Shown here: one piece after another, positions 1-8,449 of the stretch | How the letters are laid out: each line of letters opens with the position of its first letter | How positions within the stretch are numbered: position 1 is the stretch's first letter | Assembly (NCBI GenBank): GCA_963771005.1 | Contig: CAVYRO010000002.1 | Location: 248,001-312,000, forward strand | Source of the DNA: DASQZK01 sp963771005 | GTDB taxonomy: Bacteria > Bacteroidota > Bacteroidia > Bacteroidales > GCA-2748055 | Reading direction: 5' to 3' | Length of the DNA: 64,000 bases | Program-made: the position numbers and the translations under genes | The notes under the pieces: model-generated | The model's input: the letters and a program-made list of their open reading frames with translations, nothing else | Told to the model about the DNA's origin: nothing | The model's database searches: none

Positions 1-1
1 T

Positions 2-1171
2 CAGGCTCTGAAGGATTATACAGAAAAATTTGACAAAGTGAGACTCGAAGAGCTTGCTGTCACGGATGTCGAACTTGCCTTCGCCAAACATGAGGTCGAT
101 GATGAACTCAAAAAAGCCATAGGCATTGCAAAAGACAATATTTCCCAGTTTCACGCCGCCCAGATACTTTCGACTGTTAACGTGGAAACCACCCCTGGAG
201 TGAAATGCTGGCAGAAAACGCTTCCCATCGATAAGGTGGGTCTTTATATACCCGGCGGTACCGCACCTCTTCTTTCAACGGTCCTCATGTTGGGCATTCC
301 CGCAAAAATGGCCGGCTGTAACGAGATCGTCCTGTGCACGCCCCCCGACAAAAACGGGAAGATCCATCCGGCAATTCTTTATGTGGCGGATCTGCTGGGG
401 ATAACGCGGGTGTTCAAGATCGGCGGTGCTCAGGCGATAGGCGCCATGGCCTATGGAACAGAATCCGTCCCGAAGGTTTATAAGATCTTCGGTCCGGGAA
501 ACCAGTACGTACAGGCGGCAAAGATGAAGGTCAGCCTGGAAAGAACGGCCATCGATATGCTTGCAGGTCCCTCTGAAGTGGCAGTCATTGCGGATGACAG
601 CAGTGATGCGGCTTTTGTGGCTTCCGACCTTCTCGCCCAGGCCGAGCACGGCACCGATAGCCAGGTACTCCTGGTCACCCGTTCAAATGAGATGATCGAA
701 AAAGTACAGGCTGAACTGGATAAACAGCTTAAGAACCTGCCCCGGCGGGAAATTGCCAAAAAAGCGCTCGATAACAGTAAGATCATCCTTATGGATGATG
801 AAGAAAAAATGGTGGAACTGATCAATGAGTATGCACCGGAACACCTGATCATCGTTACGAAGAATTACACGGAACTGGCCGGAAGGATCATCAATGCAGG
901 TTCGGTTTTCCTCGGTGATTATTCCCCCGAAAGTGCCGGCGACTACGCCTCCGGTACCAATCATACCCTTCCTACCAATGGTACTGCCAAAGCCTTCAGT
1001 GGTGTGAACCTCGATAGTTTTACCAAGAAAATGACATTCCAGGAGCTCACGGTTTATGGACTCTTCAACATCGGGCCCTCTGTTGAAAAGATGGCTTCAG
1101 CGGAACAACTGGAGGCTCATAAGAATGCCGTACGGATCCGGGTGACCAAGGTCGCTAACAATTATAAATAA
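2..1171 (+). CDS. hisD: Histidinol dehydrogenase, 5' end cut by window edge
   Basis: Oxidises L-histidinol to L-histidine in two NAD-dependent steps, the last reaction of histidine biosynthesis. The reading frame is open from base 2, and the residues before the GTG at 38 (QALKDYTEKFDKV) are typical HisD sequence, so the gene continues off the left edge. About 389 residues are visible; the family usually has about 430, so roughly 40 are missing. The conserved PEHL segment, which carries the catalytic Glu-His pair, lies near the codons at 835-850. Its TAA stop overlaps the hisC ATG by one base (TAATG), which suggests coupled translation. It heads the visible part of a his operon running to 6142; hisG is expected just upstream. 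Confidence 0.97.
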   Translation, partial: QALKDYTEKFDKVRLEELAVTDVELAFAKHEVDDELKKAIGIAKDNISQFHAAQILSTVNVETTPGVKCWQKTLPIDKVGLYIPGGTAPLLSTVLMLGIPAKMAGCNEIVLCTPPDKNGKIHPAILYVADLLGITRVFKIGGAQAIGAMAYGTESVPKVYKIFGPGNQYVQAAKMKVSLERTAIDMLAGPSEVAVIADDSSDAAFVASDLLAQAEHGTDSQVLLVTRSNEMIEKVQAELDKQLKNLPRREIAKKALDNSKIILMDDEEKMVELINEYAPEHLIIVTKNYTELAGRIINAGSVFLGDYSPESAGDYASGTNHTLPTNGTAKAFSGVNLDSFTKKMTFQELTVYGLFNIGPSVEKMASAEQLEAHKNAVRIRVTKVANNYK

Positions 1172-2220
1172 TGAAATTCGATTTAAAGGCACTTATCAGG
1201 CCCAATATTGCAGGACTGATCCCATATTCCTCTGCCAGGGATGAATATACCGGGGATAATGCAGTTCTTCTCGATGCAAACGAGAATCCATTCAACCTGC
1301 CTTATAACCGGTATCCCGACCCCCACCAGAAAGCCCTGAAGGAAAAGATCGCAGGGGTTTATGGCATAGCCGCCGGTCATATATTCCTCGGGAACGGCAG
1401 CGATGAGGCTATCGATCTTCTCTTCCGGGCCTTCTGCATTCCGGGCAGGGATGAGGTGATCTCCATCGATCCTTCCTACGGGATGTATGAGGTTTCTGCG
1501 AAGATCAATGATGTAGCTCTTAGGAAGGTGCTTCTCAATCCGGATTTCAACGTGGATGCCGGGACAATGCTCGATGCAGCCGGACCGGACACGAAGATGA
1601 TCTTTCTCTGTTCGCCCAACAACCCAACCTCCAATCTCCTTTCCGAAAAGGAGATGCTTAAGATTGCGTCGGGTTTTGGAGGACTGCTGGTTGTGGATGA
1701 GGCATATATTGAATTTGCGGGTATACGGGGGATGCTCGACTATGTGGAAAAGAAGGAAAACCTGGTGGTGCTGCGTACATTCTCCAAGGCATGGGGCCTT
1801 GCCGGTATCCGCCTGGGAATGGCTTTTGCCTCACCGGCTGTGATCCGGATCCTGGACAAGATCAAGTATCCGTACAATGTCAACGCACTCACCCAGGAAT
1901 ATGCCGGAAAGGCTCTCGACACCCCCGCCCGGAAGGGCGAATGGGTCCGGGAGATCCTTTCACAGCGTCAAAGGCTTGAAAAGGAATTGCAGAAATATCC
2001 TTTCATCCGGCAGATCTATCCTTCGGACGCTAACTTTCTCCTGTTAAAAGTAGATGACCCGGGAAGGCTATACCGCTTCCTGCGGAAAGGAAAAGTGATC
2101 GTGCGTGACAGGTCAGGGGTCAGCCTTTGCGAGGGTTGTCTCAGGATCACAGTGGGAACGCCGGAGGAGAACACCGGCCTCATCACTCTTTTAAATGAAT
2201 ATAATGCGGGCCGGAAATAG
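1171..2220 (+). CDS. hisC: Histidinol-phosphate aminotransferase
   Basis: A PLP-dependent fold-type I aminotransferase that converts imidazole-acetol phosphate and glutamate to histidinol phosphate and 2-oxoglutarate. It has 349 residues, normal for HisC. The PLP-binding lysine is K206 in TFSKAWGLAGIRLG, and the SPNNPTS segment near residue 148 and VVDEAY near 174 are the usual cofactor contacts. The ATG overlaps the hisD stop by one base, so the start is well supported. hisB follows after 31 bp. Nothing unusual is seen in the sequence. Confidence 0.97.
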   Translation: MKFDLKALIRPNIAGLIPYSSARDEYTGDNAVLLDANENPFNLPYNRYPDPHQKALKEKIAGVYGIAAGHIFLGNGSDEAIDLLFRAFCIPGRDEVISIDPSYGMYEVSAKINDVALRKVLLNPDFNVDAGTMLDAAGPDTKMIFLCSPNNPTSNLLSEKEMLKIASGFGGLLVVDEAYIEFAGIRGMLDYVEKKENLVVLRTFSKAWGLAGIRLGMAFASPAVIRILDKIKYPYNVNALTQEYAGKALDTPARKGEWVREILSQRQRLEKELQKYPFIRQIYPSDANFLLLKVDDPGRLYRFLRKGKVIVRDRSGVSLCEGCLRITVGTPEENTGLITLLNEYNAGRK

Positions 2221-2251
2221 CCGGAAGGCACATCATTCAAGAAAGAGCAAT

Positions 2252-3376
2252 ATGAAAAAAGCTTTGTTTATCGATCGCGACGGAACACTTATCGTTGAAC
2301 CGCCTGTCGATTTCCAGGTTGACAGCCTGGAAAAACTTGAATTTATTCCCGGCGTTTTCAGAAACCTTTACAGGATCAGGAAATTCCTGGATTACGAACT
2401 GGTCATTGTCAGTAACCAGGATGGGATGGGAACGTCACGTTATCCGGAAGAAAATTTCCGTAAGCCGCATGAGAAATTCCTGAAAGCCTTTGAAAATGAG
2501 GGAATAATTTTCGATGACATCCTGATCGATACTTCCCTGCCCGAAGACAATGCACCTACCCGTAAACCACGGACCGGGCTCCTGGGGAAATACATGGACG
2601 GCGGATACGATCTATCCTCTTCCTACGTCATCGGCGACCGCCTCACCGATATTGAGCTGGCCGTAAACCTGTCGGCGAAGGCCATATTCCTGGGTCCCAA
2701 AATCCGGGTTTCGGAAATTGATAAGGCTGGATTGTCAAGTACTTGTGCGCTTATTTCGGATTCCTGGGAGGATGTATGGAACTTTTTGTCTGCTCCGCCG
2801 AGAATAGCGGAAGTGAGCAGGGATACGAAAGAGACGAAGATCTCTGTAAAGCTCAACCTGGATGGTACGGGAAGATCATCCGTCTCCACCGGGCTTGGAT
2901 TTTTTGATCATATGCTGGAACAGATACCCAGGCATGCGGGTATAGATCTCGAGCTTATCACCCACGGAGATCTTCATGTTGATGAGCATCATACCGTCGA
3001 AGATACGGCGCTGGCCCTGGGTGAGGCATTTTCAAAAGCCCTGGGCGACAAGAAGGGGATAATGCGTTATGGTTTCCTTCTGCCGATGGATGAGAGTCTT
3101 GCGCAGGTTGCCGTTGATTTCGGGGGAAGAAACTGGCTCGTATGGGATGTAAACTTCAACCGTGAAAAAGTGGGCGATGTTCCCACGGAATTGTTCTTTC
3201 ATTTTTTCAAATCTTTCTCCGATGCGGCTAAATGCAATCTGAATATAAAGGTGGAGGGGGAAAATGAACATCACAAAATAGAAGCGATCTTCAAGGCTTT
3301 CGCCAAAGCCGTGAAAATGGCTGTGAAGAAAGATCCTTACGATAATTCGCTTCCAAGTACAAAGGGGGTACTGTAA
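2252..3376 (+). CDS. hisB: Bifunctional histidinol-phosphatase / imidazoleglycerol-phosphate dehydratase
   Basis: A two-domain enzyme of histidine synthesis. Residues 1 to about 165 form a HAD phosphatase domain with the DxDGT nucleophile motif (D8, D10) that removes phosphate from histidinol phosphate. Residues from about 187 to 374 form the imidazoleglycerol-phosphate dehydratase domain, with the FFDHML and DEHHTVED metal-binding motifs. The frame is open from an ATG at 2195 inside hisC, but the HAD domain begins properly at MKKALFIDRDGT, and an AAGAAAGAG stretch precedes that ATG, so 2252 is chosen. The fused form is typical of enterobacteria and Bacteroidota. hisH follows after one base. 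Confidence 0.96.
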   Translation: MKKALFIDRDGTLIVEPPVDFQVDSLEKLEFIPGVFRNLYRIRKFLDYELVIVSNQDGMGTSRYPEENFRKPHEKFLKAFENEGIIFDDILIDTSLPEDNAPTRKPRTGLLGKYMDGGYDLSSSYVIGDRLTDIELAVNLSAKAIFLGPKIRVSEIDKAGLSSTCALISDSWEDVWNFLSAPPRIAEVSRDTKETKISVKLNLDGTGRSSVSTGLGFFDHMLEQIPRHAGIDLELITHGDLHVDEHHTVEDTALALGEAFSKALGDKKGIMRYGFLLPMDESLAQVAVDFGGRNWLVWDVNFNREKVGDVPTELFFHFFKSFSDAAKCNLNIKVEGENEHHKIEAIFKAFAKAVKMAVKKDPYDNSLPSTKGVL

Positions 3377-3377
3377 G

Positions 3378-3959
3378 ATGAAGATAGCAGTCATTAAATA
3401 CAATGCGGGCAATATCATGTCGGTTCAGTATGCGCTGGGAAGGCTCGGACTTGAAGCCGAAGTTACCGGAGATCCCGGTTATATCCGGAATGCAGACCGT
3501 GTGATCTTTCCGGGCGTAGGGGAGGCATCATCCACAATGTCATTTCTCAGGGAACATGGGTTCGACGACCTTCTCCGTGGCCTTAGTCAACCTGTACTGG
3601 GAATATGCCTGGGTCAGCAACTCATGTGCGCACATTCAACGGAAGGGGATACGGATTGCATCGGTATTTTTGATGCAGAAGTTAAGAAATTCGAACCCGT
3701 GCTTAAGGTTCCGCATATGGGATGGAACAGCCTGTCAATTACCGGGGGAAGGCTTTTTGCCGGCATCCCTCAACACAGTTATGTTTATTTTGTACACAGC
3801 TATTACGTACCCGTATGCAAAGAAACAGCAGCGGAATGCAACTATATTACTCCCTTCAGTGCGGCGTTGGAGAAAGATAATTTCTTCGCCACACAGTTCC
3901 ATCCCGAGAAGAGCGGGGCCATAGGTCAGAAGATTCTTGAAAATTTTATAAATCTGTGA
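3378..3959 (+). CDS. hisH: Imidazole glycerol phosphate synthase, glutaminase subunit
   Basis: A class I glutamine amidotransferase that releases ammonia from glutamine and channels it to HisF. It has 193 residues. The nucleophile is C77 in GICLGQQ, and the triad is completed by H175 and E177 in FHPEKSG near the C-terminus. The gene starts one base after the hisB stop, and its TGA overlaps the hisA ATG (TGATG). Its partner HisF is encoded one gene further on at 4684. Confidence 0.97.
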   Translation: MKIAVIKYNAGNIMSVQYALGRLGLEAEVTGDPGYIRNADRVIFPGVGEASSTMSFLREHGFDDLLRGLSQPVLGICLGQQLMCAHSTEGDTDCIGIFDAEVKKFEPVLKVPHMGWNSLSITGGRLFAGIPQHSYVYFVHSYYVPVCKETAAECNYITPFSAALEKDNFFATQFHPEKSGAIGQKILENFINL

Positions 3960-4681
3960 TGGAGATCATACCGGCTATCGATATTATCGAAGGAAAATGC
4001 GTAAGGCTGAGCAAAGGGGACTACGACAGTAAAAAGATTTACAATGAAGATCCGCTTGAGGTTGCCAGGATGTTTGAATCCTGGGGCTTTAAACGGCTTC
4101 ACCTTGTCGATCTGGATGGCGCCAAAGCCCGGCATATCGTGAATAGGGCTGTATTGGAAAACATTGCCTCAAAAACATCCCTGGTCATCGACTTCGGCGG
4201 CGGGATCAAGACGGATGAAGACCTCCGGGAAGCCTTCGACAGTGGGGCGCAGATGATCACGGGTGGAAGCATAGCTTTACGTGACCCCGAAAGGTTCCTT
4301 TCCTGGCTCGAAGAATATGGTTCCCGGCGAATCATCCTCGGAGCCGATCACCGCGGCGGTAAGATCTCCGTGACAGGCTGGACAAGGGACAGCAGTACGG
4401 ATCTCTTCGCGTTTATAGGAAATTATTTTGAGAAGGGTATCCGGAAGACCGTTTGCACGGATATCGACAGGGACGGGATGTTGTCGGGGCCTTCTAAAGA
4501 AACCTATGCAGCAATCCTGGACAGGTTTCCGGGCATCTATCTCATTGCGAGCGGCGGCATAAGCAGTGTAAAAGACCTGGAGGAACTTGAAGATACCGGG
4601 CTCCCGGCAGCCATCGTGGGAAAAGCAATATATGAAGGCAGAATCACCGAAGGGGAGATCCGCAAATTTTTAAATGAATAG
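3959..4681 (+). CDS. hisA: ProFAR isomerase (HisA)
   Basis: A TIM-barrel isomerase that converts ProFAR to PRFAR in histidine synthesis. It has 240 residues from the ATG at 3959. A GTG three bases upstream is in frame, but the ATG overlapping the hisH stop is the more natural start. The N-terminal catalytic Asp is D8 in PAIDI, and the matching C-terminal Asp lies in CTDIDRDG. The two half-barrel phosphate-binding sites are recognisable (DFGGGI and ASGGIS). hisF starts two bases after the stop. Confidence 0.97.
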   Translation: MEIIPAIDIIEGKCVRLSKGDYDSKKIYNEDPLEVARMFESWGFKRLHLVDLDGAKARHIVNRAVLENIASKTSLVIDFGGGIKTDEDLREAFDSGAQMITGGSIALRDPERFLSWLEEYGSRRIILGADHRGGKISVTGWTRDSSTDLFAFIGNYFEKGIRKTVCTDIDRDGMLSGPSKETYAAILDRFPGIYLIASGGISSVKDLEELEDTGLPAAIVGKAIYEGRITEGEIRKFLNE

Positions 4682-4683
4682 AA

Positions 4684-5439
4684 ATGTTGGCGAAACGAAT
4701 TATACCCTGCCTGGATATCCGTGACGGGAAGACAGTGAAAGGGATTAACTTTCTGGATGTCCGGGATGTGGGGGATCCGGTTGAACTGGGAGCGAAATAC
4801 GCTGCGGAAGGCGCCGATGAATTGGTTTATCTCGACATCACTGCTACTTTCGAGGAAAGGAAGCTTTTCGCAGATCTTGTAAAACGGATCGCCCGTCACC
4901 TTAACATTCCGTTTACAGTCGGCGGCGGGATCAACGAGCTCAGCGATGCCGACCGCCTGCTGCGTGCCGGCGCTGATAAAATATCCGTCAATTCATCCGC
5001 TGTAAGGAATCCGCAATTTATCGAAGACATAGCAAAAGCTTATGGCAGCCAGTTCGTAGTGGTGGCTATCGATGCCCTTCTTGAGATGGACGGTCATTGG
5101 TGGGTGTATGTGAACGGCGGCCGCATCAAGACCGGAGAGGAACTGTTCAGCTGGGCGCTGAAGGCGCAGGCACTCGGGGCAGGGGAGATCCTGTTCACCT
5201 CGATGAACCACGATGGAACGAAGAACGGCTATGCAAATGAAGCTTTGGCAAAACTCGCGGATAGTCTCTCTATCCCGGTCATCGCCAGCGGGGGGGCCGG
5301 TAAGGAGAAGGACTTCCTGGATGTCTTTACCGTGGGGAAAGCAGATGCAGCGCTCGCGGCAAGTATTTTTCATTACAACGAAATCCCTGTTCCGCAGCTG
5401 AAAACATACCTGAGAAAAAATAAAATCACCGTCAGATAA
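4684..5439 (+). CDS. hisF: Imidazole glycerol phosphate synthase, cyclase subunit
   Basis: The TIM-barrel cyclase that uses ammonia from HisH to convert PRFAR to imidazole glycerol phosphate and AICAR. It has 251 residues, the normal length. The catalytic Asp residues are D11 in PCLDIRDG and the Asp of VVAIDALLEMDG in mid-protein. The half-barrel repeats FTVGGGIN and VIASGGAG bind phosphate. It is the last of the tightly packed run of his genes; a 100 bp spacer with a long inverted repeat separates it from hisIE. Confidence 0.97.
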   Translation: MLAKRIIPCLDIRDGKTVKGINFLDVRDVGDPVELGAKYAAEGADELVYLDITATFEERKLFADLVKRIARHLNIPFTVGGGINELSDADRLLRAGADKISVNSSAVRNPQFIEDIAKAYGSQFVVVAIDALLEMDGHWWVYVNGGRIKTGEELFSWALKAQALGAGEILFTSMNHDGTKNGYANEALAKLADSLSIPVIASGGAGKEKDFLDVFTVGKADAALAASIFHYNEIPVPQLKTYLRKNKITVR

Positions 5440-5441
5440 AC

Positions 5442-5513
5442 ATAATGAAACCCACATGATTGATGACAACACAAAGGTAACTTTATACTAATCGATCATG
5501 TGGGTTCCATTAT
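5442..5513. repeat. 23 bp inverted repeat between hisF and hisIE
   Basis: The arms 5442-5464 and 5491-5513 match at 21 of 23 positions when one is reverse-complemented; one of the two differences is a G-T wobble in RNA. The core arm is AACCCACATGAT (5449-5460), and the loop is 26 nt. In the his transcript it would form a long hairpin starting just after the hisF stop and ending 26 bp before the hisIE ATG. No T-run follows, so it does not look like an intrinsic terminator. It could be a processing or stability element, or a small inserted repeat. Confidence 0.85.
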
Positions 5514-5539
5514 ACCTTTAAAATCAAAATTATTATATA

Positions 5540-6142
5540 ATGAAAATGGAACTTGATTTTGCCAAGATGGGAGGATTGCTCCCTGCAGTGATACAGGATG
5601 ATTCCACCCGAAAGGTGCTTATGGTTGGATTCATGAATGAGGAAGCATTTCAGAAAACAACCGTTACCGGGAAAGTGACATTCTTCAGCCGGACGAAAAA
5701 CAGGCTTTGGACAAAGGGTGAAGAGAGTGGCCATTATCTTTCCGTAAAAGAAATTATACCCGACTGTGATAAAGACACACTGCTCATCATGGCAACACCG
5801 AACGGACCTGTTTGTCACACCGGCAGCGATACGTGTTTCGACGAAACAAATGTAAGGAAGGACCTGGATTTTCTTAATGAGCTGCAGGCCCTTATCGACA
5901 GGAGGAAAAAGGAAATGCCGGAAGGATCATATACCACCCTTTTATTCAGCCGCGGCATTAACAAAATCGCCCAGAAAGTGGGAGAGGAGGCTGTTGAACT
6001 CGTGATCGAGGCGAAAGATGAAAACGACGGGCTTTTTCTGAATGAAGCTGCCGACCTGGTTTACCACCTGCTCGTTTTACTCTCGGCAAAAAATTATGGT
6101 CTTACCGATGTGGTAAAGATCCTGCAGGAACGGCATAAATAA
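5540..6142 (+). CDS. hisIE: Bifunctional phosphoribosyl-AMP cyclohydrolase / phosphoribosyl-ATP pyrophosphatase
   Basis: Catalyses the second and third steps of histidine synthesis. Residues 1 to about 105 form the Zn-dependent PRA-CH domain (WTKGEESGH, DCDKDTLL and the HTGSDTCF segment with Zn-ligand Cys). Residues from about 112 to 200 form the all-alpha MazG-like PRA-PH domain, with the acidic KVGEEAVELVIEAK motif. The length of 200 residues fits the fused enzyme. An ATG two codons downstream (5546) is an alternative start. It is the last his gene, and it is set apart from hisF by the inverted repeat at 5442-5513. Confidence 0.96.
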   Translation: MKMELDFAKMGGLLPAVIQDDSTRKVLMVGFMNEEAFQKTTVTGKVTFFSRTKNRLWTKGEESGHYLSVKEIIPDCDKDTLLIMATPNGPVCHTGSDTCFDETNVRKDLDFLNELQALIDRRKKEMPEGSYTTLLFSRGINKIAQKVGEEAVELVIEAKDENDGLFLNEAADLVYHLLVLLSAKNYGLTDVVKILQERHK

Positions 6143-6186
6143 CGTTTGAAATGTTTACCAGGCCGCCCGTAAATGGGGTACGTAGG

Positions 6187-6204
6187 GGCAGGTCGCGACC
6201 TGCC
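6187..6204. repeat. 18 bp perfect palindrome
   Basis: GGCAGGTCGCGACCTGCC is a perfect palindrome, preceded by ACGTAGG. It lies 45 bp after the hisIE stop and just before a tandem array. Sequences of the form GTAGGGGCAGGTCGCGACCTGCC are met as dispersed intergenic repeats in many bacterial genomes, so it is probably a REP-like element rather than an operator. It could also act as a bidirectional stop between the convergent his operon and peptidase gene, although no T-run follows. Confidence 0.7.
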
Positions 6205-6215
6205 GCTGCAGAAAA

Positions 6216-6382
6216 GACGTGTCCTGCCGTTCATCGAAAAGACGTGTCCTGCCGTTCATCGAAAAGCCGTGTCCCGCCGTTACCCAAATCGCCGTGTCCC
6301 GCCGTTCCCCAAATCGCCGTGCCCCGCCGTTCCCCAAATCGCCCCGCAATTCCCCAAATCGCCCGCCATCCCCCAAATAATC
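6216..6382. repeat. Degenerate 25 bp tandem repeat array
   Basis: Five 25 bp units (6216, 6241, 6266, 6291 and 6316) are followed by shorter units of 20 bp (6341) and 22 bp (6361) and a decayed remnant to about 6400. Units 1 and 2 are identical, with the form GACGTGTCCTGCCGTTCATC plus GAAAA. Units 3 to 5 drift to GCCGTGTCCCGCCGTTCCCC plus AAATC. The strand is C-rich and G-poor. The period is not a multiple of three, so the array is open in several frames on both strands, and the ORFs seen there are artefacts. It fills most of the gap between hisIE and the convergent peptidase gene. Confidence 0.9.
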
Positions 6383-6414
6383 GCACCCCCCCGTTCCCTG
6401 GCCACACCAGTACT

Positions 6415-8439
6415 TTACCAGATATTGGCTCTTTTATCCGTGGGAATGTACATTTCTGCAGTTTCCGGTATCCCGAATGCATCATAGAATTCCTGGAGGT
6501 TTGGCAGCGGACCGTTCACCCTGTACCTTCCGAGGGAATGTACATCTTCCTTCGTTCTCCTGAGGATCTCCTTATCGGTGATATTCTGTGCCCAAACATG
6601 GGCATAGGCCAGGAAAAACCGTTGTTGCGGGGTAAAACCGTTGATTTCTTTCTGAGGAGGATTTTTTTCCCATGCTTTCTGAAGAGCCGTAAATGAAACA
6701 TTCAATCCCCCGAGATCTGCTATGTTCTCGCCAAGCGTTAGCGCGCCATTGGCGGGAAGGCTGTCAAGGACAGTGAATCCGTTGAATTCGTTGGTCAGTA
6801 CCTGGGTCCGTGCAGTGAACCTGGCAGCGTCCTCACTTGTCCACCAGTCGCGGAGATTACCCTCCTTATCGTACTGTCTTCCCTGGTCGTCAAAGCCATG
6901 AGTCATTTCATGTCCGATAACAACCCCTATAGCTCCGTAGTTTACAGCATCGTCGGCTTCGGAATAGAAGAAGGGTGGCTGAAGAATGCCTGCCGGGAAT
7001 ACGATCTCATTCCGGTTTGGACTATAATAGGCGTTAACCGTCTGCGGAGTCATCCCCCATTCGTCGGGATCGACGGGTTTGCCGATCTTGTTAACCCGGT
7101 ACAGGAAATTGAAATGCGCAGCTCTCCTGATATTGTCGTAATAAGAATCTTTTTTCACATCCAGGCCTGAATAATCCCTCCATTTATCAGGATAGCCGAT
7201 CTTGACATTCATTGCTTCAAGTTTCTGCAGGGCCTGTTCCTTGGTAGAGTCGCTCATCCAGTCTAGATTTTTTATACGCTGGCCCAGGGCGATCTTCAGG
7301 TTGCCCACGAGTTCAAGCATTCTCTGCTTGGCTTCCGGGGGGAAATACCGCTCAACGAACATTTGGCCGATAGCTTCGCCCATGGCGTAATCTTCGGTCT
7401 GAAGGATCCTTTTCCAGCGGGGTTGATTAACTTTCCTTCCCGAAAGATATTTGCCGTAAAAATCAAAATGGGCATCAACCAGTTCGGAATTCAGGAAGGG
7501 AGCGGCATGGTTGATAAGGTTCCACCGGAGGTATACCTTCCAGTCATCCAGTGGCGTGTCTTTCATCATATTGCTGATCTCTTTGAAAAATTCCGGCTGG
7601 GCTACATTGATCTCCCCGAGTTCACCGAGACCCAGCTCTCCGAGGTAACTGTTCCAGTTGAAACCGGGACTTATTGACACAAGTTCTGCTACAGGCATTT
7701 TATTATACGTTGCATGCGGATCCCTTCTTTCAAGACGGGTCATCGAAGCATATGCGAGCCGTGTCTCCATTTTCATGATCAGACCGGCATCTCTTACCGC
7801 CTGTTCCTGGTTTTCACCAGCGATCGAAAGGATCTGTGCGATGTATTTCAGGTAGGTTTCCCTGATCTCCTCCGCCTTGGGGTCTTTATCCCTGTAGTAA
7901 TCAACGTCCGTAAGTCCGATACCTCCCTGGATCACGTTGGCGATCATCATCCCGCTGTTTTTGCTGTCGGGCGACCCATACATGTTGAAGAGCACCGAGT
8001 TATTACCTGTGTGCCATTCGGAGATAATTTCCTGTATATCGTGAATATCCTTCGCATCTCTGATGCGGGTGAGATCCCCGTTAAGGGGTGTGATTCCCTG
8101 TTCCTCAATGGCGGCAGAATCCATCCCGACACTGAAAAAAGTTCCGACCTTTTTATCGATGCTTCCTTCTTCATTTTGTTTTGCGGAGGCTTCTTCAATA
8201 AGCCCCCTCACCATTTTCTGGTTATCCTCGGCAAGCATGTCGAATGCTCCGTACCGGCTGAATTCACCCGGCAGGGGGTGATTTTTCAGCCATCCGCCGT
8301 TTGCGAATTCGTAAAAATCAGTTCCCGGCTGAACCGAGGTATCCAGATTAATTCTTTCTAAAGCCATATTTTTTTTTGTCGAACAACTGAAAGTGGCAAG
8401 AATGCCTGAAAAGAAAAATAAAAAGATTTTTTTTTTCAT
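6415..8439 (-). CDS. M13 family metallopeptidase, lipoprotein (PepO/neprilysin type)
   Basis: A zinc endopeptidase of the M13 (neprilysin) family acting on short peptides, probably in the periplasm or at the outer membrane. It has 674 residues. The start MKKKIFLFFFSGILATFSCS is a lipoprotein signal with the lipobox Cys at C19. The Zn-binding helix is HEMTH at residues 510-514 (VIGHEMTHGFDDQG), followed about 60 residues later by ENIADLGG with the third ligand Glu. The M13 N-terminal domain fills residues 35 to about 440. It starts 10 bp after the stop of the ornithine aminotransferase gene on the same strand, so the two are probably co-transcribed. Confidence 0.95.
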   Translation of the reverse strand: MKKKIFLFFFSGILATFSCSTKKNMALERINLDTSVQPGTDFYEFANGGWLKNHPLPGEFSRYGAFDMLAEDNQKMVRGLIEEASAKQNEEGSIDKKVGTFFSVGMDSAAIEEQGITPLNGDLTRIRDAKDIHDIQEIISEWHTGNNSVLFNMYGSPDSKNSGMMIANVIQGGIGLTDVDYYRDKDPKAEEIRETYLKYIAQILSIAGENQEQAVRDAGLIMKMETRLAYASMTRLERRDPHATYNKMPVAELVSISPGFNWNSYLGELGLGELGEINVAQPEFFKEISNMMKDTPLDDWKVYLRWNLINHAAPFLNSELVDAHFDFYGKYLSGRKVNQPRWKRILQTEDYAMGEAIGQMFVERYFPPEAKQRMLELVGNLKIALGQRIKNLDWMSDSTKEQALQKLEAMNVKIGYPDKWRDYSGLDVKKDSYYDNIRRAAHFNFLYRVNKIGKPVDPDEWGMTPQTVNAYYSPNRNEIVFPAGILQPPFFYSEADDAVNYGAIGVVIGHEMTHGFDDQGRQYDKEGNLRDWWTSEDAARFTARTQVLTNEFNGFTVLDSLPANGALTLGENIADLGGLNVSFTALQKAWEKNPPQKEINGFTPQQRFFLAYAHVWAQNITDKEILRRTKEDVHSLGRYRVNGPLPNLQEFYDAFGIPETAEMYIPTDKRANIW

Positions 8440-8449
8440 TAGTAAAAGG

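Noticed and set aside
6216..6382. CRISPR array
   Set aside because: The units are contiguous tandem repeats without spacers and there are no cas genes nearby.
6151..6696. Overlapping open frames on both strands across the tandem array, with Pro/Arg-rich products
   Set aside because: They are open only because the 25 bp repeat has no stops in several frames; the period is not a multiple of three and no homology is recognised.
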